A stretch of DNA of 9,343 nt from contig DBFNRV010000072.1 of assembly GCA_048421225.1 (NCBI GenBank), positions 1 to 9,343 of the forward strand. Reading direction: 5' to 3'. Shown one piece after another: positions 1 to 7,800 of the stretch. How positions within the stretch are numbered: position 1 is the stretch's first letter; the number at the start of each line of letters is the position of its first letter. The translations under genes and the position numbers were made by a program. The stretch comes from UMGS946 sp048421225 (lineage in GTDB: Bacteria; Bacillota; Clostridia; Christensenellales; CAG-138). The notes under the pieces were generated by a model. It was not told where the DNA came from. It ran no database searches and saw only the letters and a program-made list of their open reading frames with translations.

Positions 1-1
1 G

Positions 2-913
2 AGCGACCCAAGGCTTTCATACTATTTTAAACAGCTTGAATCCGATAATAAGAGACAGAGCATGTGCCTTGCCAAAGTGTTGGCGTACAGTTTTTTAGAT
101 ATCTCTATTTTGGATGTTGAAGACTCTATTGAATATATTCATAAGATGGCGGACAGCATATTAACCCAGAAAATTGAAATAACAAATATAAATAGCGGCG
201 GGTTAAGCATTAGGATGCTAGAAGATGACGAACCCAATATTGATTATATTGATCAGCTTGATAAGCTTGAATTGACAGATGAAACAAAATGGAATGTTTA
301 TAAAATACTTTTGCGATTTAAAGATCATTTTGATGAAATGGTAAGCCTGATATGGTCGGTATTCCCAAGGCTTAGTAAGGCGCTTAATAAAATAATGCCG
401 CTCATTCAGAGCACATATGATTATTGGGACGGCTATTTTCTGGATCATAGCTTCTTCTCGTTTCTAGACCATATTGCAAAGCAATCAATACCTGAGGATT
501 CGCTGGACATGGTTGTGAACCTAAGCGTTATAGCATGTACTGACATGATATACACATACGATGTACTGATAGGCAAGGATAGTCGTCAGGTATATATCGG
601 AATACTTATTGATGAGGATTTTCATATAGATAAAATTCAATTAACGAATGACTCCATCTGCAATATACTTAGGATTATAAGCGATAGGAGCAAATTTGAA
701 ATACTCCGCCGTATATCCAACGCCAGCGCATACGGGCAGGAACTTGCAAATGAGCTGAATCTAACAACAGCCACGATTTCAAGGCATATGTCTATGCTGC
801 AGGATTACGGACTGGTGCATACGCGAAGGGGAGAGATGAGAATCTATTACAGCCTCAACAAGGAAGCTATCGGAAACCTGTTTGATATGGCAAGATCGGC
901 TCTGCTGGAATAG
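2..913 (+). CDS. ArsR-type winged-helix transcriptional regulator, 5'-truncated by window edge
   Basis: Probable DNA-binding transcriptional regulator. The last ~80 residues (about 204-283 counted from the Met at base 62) form an ArsR-like winged helix: helices around 'SDRSKFEILRRIS', a helix-turn-helix with recognition helix near 'LTTATISRHMSMLQDYGLV', and a wing 'RRGEMRIYYSL'. The ~200 residues before it are mostly helical and acidic, match no domain I can name, and may be a sensor or dimerisation region. The Met at 62 is probably not the true start. The frame stays open through 20 more codons to base 2 and no convincing Shine-Dalgarno precedes base 62, so the gene very likely begins outside the window. 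I see no metal-binding Cys/His cluster of the classical ArsR/SmtB type in the HTH part. It ends at TAG 911-913 and converges on the acetyltransferase gene. Family assignment is fairly sure; effector and targets are unknown. Confidence 0.8.
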   Translation, partial: SDPRLSYYFKQLESDNKRQSMCLAKVLAYSFLDISILDVEDSIEYIHKMADSILTQKIEITNINSGGLSIRMLEDDEPNIDYIDQLDKLELTDETKWNVYKILLRFKDHFDEMVSLIWSVFPRLSKALNKIMPLIQSTYDYWDGYFLDHSFFSFLDHIAKQSIPEDSLDMVVNLSVIACTDMIYTYDVLIGKDSRQVYIGILIDEDFHIDKIQLTNDSICNILRIISDRSKFEILRRISNASAYGQELANELNLTTATISRHMSMLQDYGLVHTRRGEMRIYYSLNKEAIGNLFDMARSALLE

Positions 914-930
914 TGGAAACATAACTCGTC

Positions 931-962
931 CTATCATAGTATGGAAATCCATACAAGGATAG
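931..962. terminator. imperfect stem-loop between convergent genes, possible bidirectional terminator
   Basis: Inner stem GTATGG (939-944) pairs with CCATAC (949-954) around an AAAT loop. An outer stem CTATC (931-935) pairs with GATAG (958-962) across a 3x3 internal loop. It fills the 52-base gap between the two convergent stop codons, where a shared terminator is expected. Only a weak T-rich tail (TATTTACTT) follows on the + strand and none on the - strand, so termination strength is uncertain. Confidence 0.45.
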
Positions 963-965
963 TAT

Positions 966-1481
966 TTACTTAATATCAGCCATAATTATTCCTGCCCAAT
1001 ATATATCTTGCCAGGTGTTATTAGGCTCTTTTGATTGTTGGCGCATTATTCCTTCCAATTTCATACCAAGTTTCTCCATAAGATTTAAAGATTTGGCCGG
1101 ATCAATCGTTTCAGCGCAAATCTTGTGCAGGTTCAATGTATTAAACCCATATTTGATCACTACCGAACAACTTTCGTATGCATATCCCTTACCCCAATAT
1201 GATCTGTTAAATATCCAGCCTATCTCGTATATCTCGGGATCGTCAAGCGGTTTAAGCAGAATATAGCCAATCATCTTTTTAGACAAACACTCCACTGCCG
1301 CATAAGCGCCGGGAGGATCCCTGTGAATACAGAATGTCTCAAGAAAGTTCCGGGTTTTATCCTTGCTATACGGCGGTTCAATAAACCTCATGGTTTCTGT
1401 ATCGCTGAATATATCATGTAAATCATTCAGGTCGCCGAATGTAAAGTCCCTAATAATTAATCTTTCCGTTTCAAGATGCAT
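966..1481 (-). CDS. GNAT-family N-acetyltransferase (RimJ/RimL-like)
   Basis: A cytosolic acetyl-CoA-dependent N-acetyltransferase of 171 residues, the usual length for the Acetyltransf_3 / RimJ-RimL branch. The N-terminus 'LETERLIIRDF' is typical of that branch. Motif A lies at about residues 84-105, with strand 'YEIGWIF' followed by the acetyl-CoA pyrophosphate loop 'RSYWGKGYA'. The 'NLMEKLGMKLEG' segment (about 133-144) is the usual C-terminal helix-strand. The family acetylates protein N-termini, amino sugars, antibiotics or other small amines; the substrate cannot be read from sequence. The start is supported by AAGGAG (1489-1494, - strand) seven bases before the ATG. The gene is divergent from the giant protease gene and convergent with the regulator, so it is probably monocistronic. 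A role in ribosomal-protein modification or drug resistance is possible but unsupported. Confidence 0.88.
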   Translation of the reverse strand: MHLETERLIIRDFTFGDLNDLHDIFSDTETMRFIEPPYSKDKTRNFLETFCIHRDPPGAYAAVECLSKKMIGYILLKPLDDPEIYEIGWIFNRSYWGKGYAYESCSVVIKYGFNTLNLHKICAETIDPAKSLNLMEKLGMKLEGIMRQQSKEPNNTWQDIYWAGIIMADIK

Positions 1482-1488
1482 TGCAGTT

Positions 1489-1494
1489 CTCCTT
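1489..1494 (-). promoter_or_regulatory. ribosome binding site of the acetyltransferase gene
   Basis: AAGGAG on the - strand, seven bases upstream of the ATG at 1481. It decides the start, as the next in-frame Met is far inside motif-bearing sequence. Confidence 0.8.
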
Positions 1495-1525
1495 AATTTG
1501 TACTTTAACTTTTATTTAATTCCAA

Positions 1526-1554
1526 ATTATAACCAAACGCATTAATATACAGAA
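1526..1554 (-). promoter_or_regulatory. candidate promoter of the acetyltransferase gene
   Basis: A perfect -10 TATAAT is read on the - strand at 1526-1531. Seventeen bases upstream (1549-1554) the -35 hexamer would be TTCTGT, a poor match, so the promoter would rest on its -10 or need an activator. The implied leader is about 35-40 bases and includes the ribosome binding site. Confidence 0.4.
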
Positions 1555-1668
1555 TACAATTCAATAACTCTCAAAATATTACTGTTGATATATACGCTAA
1601 ATTATGATATTAAAAGAATAAAAAGCATTTGATCAAAACTGTTGATGAGTAAGCAATAAACTTATGAA

Positions 1669-1686
1669 ATTGATATAGAAATCAAT
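1669..1686. promoter_or_regulatory. inverted repeat upstream of the protease promoter, possible operator
   Basis: ATTGAT and ATCAAT arms separated by six bases, centred about 64 bases upstream of the predicted transcription start of the giant gene. That is where a class I activator often binds. The arms recall FNR/CRP-type half sites, but the spacing does not fit FNR (the TTGA/TCAA cores are eight apart instead of six). No regulator is assigned. Confidence 0.3.
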
Positions 1687-1706
1687 AATTATCCAACCCA
1701 AAATAG

Positions 1707-1735
1707 TTGACAAATATATCGAAACACTGTATATT
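1707..1735 (+). promoter_or_regulatory. sigma-A-type promoter of the giant protease gene
   Basis: A perfect -35 TTGACA (1707-1712) and a -10 TATATT (1730-1735, five of six matches) are separated by exactly 17 bases. The predicted start is near 1742, giving a leader of about 72 bases ahead of the ATG at 1814. This is the best promoter match in the window and suggests strong housekeeping-sigma transcription unless repressed. Confidence 0.75.
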
Positions 1736-1749
1736 AGTTAATGACGTAA

Positions 1750-1777
1750 CATTAGTTGTTTGATAACGCAACTAATG
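1750..1777 (+). promoter_or_regulatory. 9-bp inverted repeat (stem-loop or operator) in the leader of the giant gene
   Basis: CATTAGTTG (1750-1758) pairs perfectly with CAACTAATG (1769-1777) around a 10-base loop. It lies just after the predicted transcription start and ends 23 bases before the ribosome binding site. A further ATTAGTT copy at 1733-1739 overlaps the -10 region, 18 bases from the first arm. No T-tract follows, so it is not an intrinsic terminator. It may be a repressor operator, an mRNA-stabilising 5' hairpin, or chance in AT-rich DNA. Confidence 0.45.
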
Positions 1778-1800
1778 GTAACTCACACTTAAACTTATTT

Positions 1801-1806
1801 AGGAGG
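1801..1806 (+). promoter_or_regulatory. ribosome binding site of the giant protease gene
   Basis: Full-consensus AGGAGG seven bases before ATG 1814. It fixes the start directly in front of a well-formed signal peptide. Confidence 0.9.
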
Positions 1807-1813
1807 AACAAGT

Positions 1814-1897
1814 ATGAAGAGGGCCCCAAAGTGTTTGCTCACATGTTTGCTGGCAATCCTTATGGTGTTTACCATGCTTCCGTTGAACGCGCTTGCG
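1814..1897 (+). other. Sec signal peptide of the giant protease
   Basis: Residues 1-28: a basic start (MKRAPK), a hydrophobic core around 'LLAILMVFTML', and an 'ALA' signal peptidase I site before Glu29. The chain after it is polar and acidic, as in secreted proteins. Confidence 0.88.
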
Positions 1898-4800
1898 GAA
1901 AATGGCAGCAGCGATAACGCCAACCCGGCAGACGAAGGGCGGATGGACGGCGAAAGCGTAGCTTTAAGCAGCTTGGCCGGAGCCAGAGAAGCCATCGGAG
2001 ATTCTTACGACGACAGCGATATTGTGAGAATCATCGTTGAACTCAAGGACGAACCCCTTGCTGATCTTTCCGGAGCCTTAAAGGATGGAAAGCTCACGAG
2101 TAAGGGACTGAACGTACAGAAATCAATGCTTGCCGATCACGAAAACGTGTTCAGCAAAATTGCTTCCCAGGCTAATGAAGAAGAGCAAGGGACCATGCGG
2201 TTAAAGTATAACTATACTACGCTGTTTAACGGTTTCGCTCTTGAATGTACATATGGCCAGTTAGAAACCATTCGTAATACGGAGGGCGTTGAGCGGGCCT
2301 ATGTCGCGGCGAGCTATGAACTGCCGGTAGAACCAAAGGTTAATACCGGCGGAGATACAATAGGAGCGCCAATACTGTGGGATCTCGGATATAGCGGTGA
2401 GGGTATCACCGTTGCGGTTCTTGATACGGGACTTGACACAGATCATGATGCTTTTGCGGTCGAGCCGGAAAACCCGGCGTTTGACAGATCCTATATTGAA
2501 GAAGTGTTAGCAAACAACAGCTTGAACGCTCAGAGGGGACTGCCCATAACTGTGGACGACGTTTACCTCAGCGGCAAGCTGCCTTTTGCATATGACTATG
2601 CAGGAGGCGATACAAACGTAAACCATCTCAACGGAGGCAACGATCACGGCACACACGTAGCCGGCATCGTGGCTGCGGATCCAGCCGATAACAAGGTACA
2701 GGGCGTAGCTCCTCAAGCACAGCTGATCATCCTTAAGGTATTCCCAGACGGCGGGAACGCATATTCTGACGATATCCTTGCAGCGCTTGAAGATTGTGTG
2801 CCGCTGGGCGTAGACGTTATCAACATGAGCTTAGGTTCCCCGAGCGGCTTCACCTACAGGGACGATATGGTAACCACGATGGCGGCTTACGATCGCCTTA
2901 GCAAAGCCGGAATAAATATTGCCGCAGCGGCGGGCAACGATACAACCGCGGCGCGCAATAACTTGTGGGAGCTTGACAAGAGCTTAACATCAAATCCGGA
3001 CAACGGCATTGTAGGCGCACCAGCCACTTATGCCCAGTCCTTGGCAGTAGCAAGCGTAGAGAATTTGGTTATAGAAGGAAACTACTTCAAAGTTGGCGAC
3101 AATGATATATTCTATAACGATTCATCAATTAATTATGACCCTAACGGCCAGTTCATCCATGTCCTGGGCGGTCAGACGCTTGAATATGTAGTGATTCCGG
3201 GTTATGGCGAAGCCAGCGACTATGAGGGCCTCGACGTAGAAGGAAAAGTTGCTCTGGTATCGCGCGGAGAAACCAACTTTTCAGAAAAGCATGAGCAGGC
3301 GATAGCCCACGGCGCAGCCGCATGCATTGTATATAACAATGATACGGACGGAATGCTGAACATGCAGATTCTCGCGAATCCTACTCCATGTATTTCTATC
3401 AGCATGGCCGATGGGCAGCACATGCTTGAGTCCGCTGTTGACGGCGTAGGGACGCTTTACGTTGCAACGGATACCAGCGCGAAACCCAACGAGGTCGGAG
3501 GGGAACCTTCAGACTTTACCTCTTGGGGAACAACTGCAGGACTTACAATCAAGCCGGAAATAATGGCTCCAGGAGGCAATATCTTCTCATCAAGAAACCA
3601 TAACTCATATGGCCTTATGAGCGGCACCTCCATGGCGTCTCCTCACGTTGCCGGAGCGATGGCAATAATGCTTCAGGTTATGGAGGAAAGGCACCCAGGA
3701 ATGGATGCCGAGGAACGCATTGAACTCATCAATACTTTGATGATGAGCACCGCGACCCCGTCAGAAAATGATGATGGAGTGGCCTATTCGCCTCGCCAGC
3801 AGGGCGCAGGACTGCTTAACATAGCAAACGCTATAGCCACGGATGCTTATATTACTGTAGAAGATAACGTTCGCCCGAAGCTGGAACTGGGCGATGATCC
3901 CGAAAAGTCAGGTGTATACACACTGAACTTTGAAATTAAGAATACCTCTGATGAACAGATTCGTTATGAAATATTGCCGACAGTATTGACCGAGACGTCT
4001 GAGCTGGGCGGGACATATCATGACGAAGAGGTTTACTTCATGTCTCAGAGCGCAAGGGATATTACGAGTCAGGCCAACATAACCACAAACTGGGATCAAA
4101 ATATAGCGGTCGTGCCGGCCAACGGTTCCGCCGAGGTCGAGGTCGTTATTACGCTCAACGATGAGATTAAGGCTGAGCTTGACGGACAATTTGAAAACGG
4201 AATATATGTCGAGGGCTTTGTAGAGCTCAGGCGGCTTGCTACTGAGGAAGGCGTTATCGGCGTCGATCTGAACGTTCCTTATCTGGCGTTTTACGGAAAC
4301 TGGAACAAGGCCCCGATAATAGACACAGGATACTATTGGGACAGCTACAATGGCCTTCCCTGCTGGAGCAGCCAATATACAAACTACGGCGGCAGTATGA
4401 TCACTGGAACATCACAGTTCCTGCCGTTTGGAGTTAACCCGTATGTAAACATCTCCAACCCCGGCCACATGTCGGAGAGGAACTCGCTGTCCCCGCTTCG
4501 CAAGGATGGACGTTATGATAAGGTTGACCTTGTTTACACATCGCTGCTTAGGGATGCAAGACGGCTTACCTATACGATTACGGACGTAAAGACCGGAGAA
4601 GTTTATTACAACCAGACCGCGGATTATTCCTATAAGTCCGTATACAATGATAACTACGAGAGCATATTGCCCGCGGGCGCTTTCGCGGAAGACAGCATTA
4701 AAGCATGGCACGGAACCAATTCGGCCGGCGAGGCGCTTGCCGAGGGAACGACTGTAATGGTCCGCGTTCAGGTTGAGCTTGATTACGAAGGCTTTGTTCC

Positions 4801-7800
4801 TGAAGAAAACGAGAACTATTTCTGGGAATTCCCCGTTACAATCGATAACGCGCCACCGCAAGTAGTATCTTGCGTGTCTGACGGAAATACGCTTACCATG
4901 GAAGTCCAAGATAACCGCTTCGTATCCTACGTCGAAGTCTGGGATGCGGACGACATGGGCATTTTCTCCGATCCAATCGCGCAGCTTGGAATCAACGAAG
5001 CCGAAGTTGGCGCCAAGACAACTATCCGCGTTAACGTAGGGTCAAGTGAAACCCTGTATATTGCGGTAGCTGACTATGCGTGCAACCAGTACATATTTAC
5101 TGTTGACGCCCAGACCGGTGAAATACAGACAACCGCTCAGTTTGAATATGTTGTCGAGGATAATGACGAAGTAACCATTACAGGCTATACAGGCGCCGAT
5201 ATGGACGTTGTAATTCCTGATACGATTATGGATTACCCTGTAACGGCAATAGCTGAAAAAGCCTTCTTCCTCGAATCCACGATCAGGAGCATCTCACTTG
5301 GCAAGAACGTCCGTTCTATTGGTGAAAACGCCTTTACAAGATGCACGGTCTTAGAAAGCATAGAAGTGGATCCGGAGAACGAATACTTTACGTCCATCGA
5401 CGGCGTGCTGTTTGATAAGGACGTAAAGACGGTAATCTCCTATCCTGGCGGCAAGACCGACACAACATACCAGGTTCCCGATGGAGTTGAAACAATAGGC
5501 AGATATGGACTCTATTTCGGAACATTTGAGAATGTAGTGCTTCCGGAAAGCCTTACCACCATTGAAGGTTACGGCTTATCCTACTGCAGCAACTTAAGTG
5601 AGATAGAGTTCCCCGCAGGACTTACAACCATTGGCGAACAGGCGTTCTTTGGATGCGGCTCGCTGGGAAGTGTCAACATTCATTCCGGAATAACAGATAT
5701 AGGGCTGGCGGCATTCTCATACTGTTCAAGCCTTACTGGAATAAGCGTTGCTGATGATAACCCGAATTACTGTGATATCGATGAAGTTTTATTCAGTAAG
5801 GATATGACCTCGCTGAAAGCTTTCCCAACCAACAACGGCATAAGCGAGTATACGGTGCCGGACGGGGTTAAAACGGTGGAAGGCTATGCGTTCTATAACA
5901 ATAGGGGCATGACTTCAATCATAATATCTGATTCCGTCGAGACCATCGGCGAATATGCTTTCTATTACTGCCAGGGAGCGACTCAGGTTGTAATAAGCAA
6001 TAACGTAAAGACCATAGGCGATTACGCATTCTACTCCTGTAAAGGAATCACCACGCTTGCTCTGCCCGAATCGCTAGAGTCAATCGGCGCATACTCGTTT
6101 GCATGGTGCCAGGGGCTTACCGAATTGAATACCGGAAACGGCCTTAAGACGATAGGTAAGTACGCATTTAACTTCTGCTCTTCGCTTATAAACGTCAATA
6201 TTGGCAACAGCGTTGAATCTATAGGCAACTATGCGTTCTATAGCTGCTCTAAGATGCTCAATGTTACATTTGGAAACAGCCTGCGTGAAATCGGATCGTC
6301 GGCGTTCTCGAATTGTTCAAAGATATTGGCTATCAACCTTCCAGACACAATAACCGATATAGGAAGCTCGGCATTCAATAACTGTTCCGCGGCGACAACG
6401 CTGACATTGGGCAGCAGCCTTAAGACCATTGGAAACATGGCGTTCAACGGATGCAAAGGCTTTACTGAACTCGTTATACCTGAAGGCGTTACAAAGATCG
6501 ACTCATCGGCCTTTGCGCGCTGCTCCGGAATAACAAGGCTTACAATACCGGCGACAATAACAGAATTTGGCAGCAGCATATTCTCCTATTGCTCAAATCT
6601 GGATAATGTCGTACTTCCAGAAGGCATGACTGTGATTCCGGAAGGCATGTTCATGCAGTGCTCAAATCTTTCCAACGTTACGTTCCCGAGCACCATTGAG
6701 GTTGTAGGGGATCGTGCGTTCAACTACTGCAAGAAGCTTACTTCAATCGACCTGCCCGATACGACAAGGGAGATCGGCTATGGAACATTCTATTATTGCA
6801 CAGAGATTACTGAGGTAGTATTCCCAGAGGAGCTGGTTACCCTTGGAAACAATGCGTTCTATTCATGCACAAAGCTCAATAAGGTTGAGTTTAACGACAA
6901 GCTCGAAACAATCGGAGGCTTTGCCTTCTACGGCTGCAGCGGAATAACATACGCAGAGATACCCGACAGCGTTACCTCCATCGGCACAAGCGCGTTTAAC
7001 CGCTGCAACAACATGGAGTACATAAACTTCGGTACGGGCTTGCAGGAAATCGGTTCGATGGCATTCAACTACTGCGACAAGCTGGAGCGCTTTGTAGTTG
7101 ATGAGAACAACCCGTATATGTGCAGTATAGATGGCGTACTCTTCAACAAGGACGTCACCAAACTGATATTCTATCCGCTTGGCAAGCTGGGCACTTCATA
7201 TGGAGTTCCGTCCACGGTAACTGAGATTGGCGACTACGGTATCTACTCGATAATGGCGCTTGAATCAGTAACCCTTCCCGATGGGCTTGTGACCCTAGGC
7301 GAGCATGCACTGTCGCGCAACTCTAACCTCAAGAGCCTACGGTTGCCGGCAAGCCTTGAAAACATACATTATACGTCTTTCTACTATGGCTTATCCATGA
7401 CGTCAATAGACGTTGATCCGGCAAACGAAACGTTTAGCAGCATCGACGGCGTCCTGTTCAATAAGGCGCAGGACACACTGGTGTTCTATCCAAATGGAAG
7501 GCCGGATACCATGTATGTAGTTCCAGACGGTGTTACTACAATATCACCATATGCTTTCTATGAGTGCAAAACCATTGAGGGTATCGATTATGGCAAGGAT
7601 GTAACCTTCATAGGCACCTACGCGATGAACAACTGCACCAACCTCAACACCGTTAAGCTCGGTCAAAGTGTTGAAAGCATAGATGCATACGCCTTCTCTG
7701 GCTGTAACGGACTCACCAGTCTCGACGTATCTTCTGCGCTAAAGAACATAGGTGCTTATGCGTTTGCAAATTGCAGAAATATCCCATATGTATTTCTCAA

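Larger units (their letters stand above)
1482..1813. other. AT-rich divergent intergenic region
   Basis: This 332-base region between the acetyltransferase and the giant protease gene holds no credible gene. It contains the candidate acetyltransferase promoter and ribosome binding site, the strong promoter at 1707-1735, the inverted repeat at 1750-1777 and the protease ribosome binding site. It also holds two small palindromic motifs upstream of the promoter: TTTGATCAAA at 1628-1637, and ATTGAT-N6-ATCAAT at 1669-1686. The rest shows only AT-rich sequence with short repeats such as ACTGTTGAT (1581 and 1638). Confidence 0.8.

Noticed and set aside
1669..1686. An FNR/CRP-type binding site.
   Set aside because: The half sites match in part, but the gap between TTGA and TCAA is eight bases where FNR needs six. 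It is kept only as an unassigned inverted repeat.
1657..1798. The 9-mer TAAACTTAT at 1657 and 1790, and ACTGTTGAT at 1581 and 1638.
   Set aside because: Short direct repeats like these are expected by chance in such AT-rich DNA, and their positions do not relate sensibly to the promoter.
3908..4909. Two long open frames on the - strand (3908-4375 and 4412-4909).
   Set aside because: They lie wholly inside the Fn3-like part of the giant gene, have no recognisable domains or good ribosome binding sites, and look like antisense shadows.
6238..6579. A - strand open frame with an apparently repetitive protein inside the LRR region.
   Set aside because: Its repetition simply mirrors the 69-base periodicity of the LRR array on the other strand.
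6338..6766. LPDT strings at residues 1509 and 1647, resembling a sortase LPXTG motif.
   Set aside because: They are followed by Ile or Thr, not Gly, lie within the LRR consensus, and are far from the C-terminus with no membrane segment or basic tail.
5879..7120. Regular 69-base periodicity, considered as a CRISPR array or DNA-level tandem repeat.
   Set aside because: The repeat is in protein sequence with strong codon divergence; there are no identical DNA repeats with unique spacers, and the frame is continuous.
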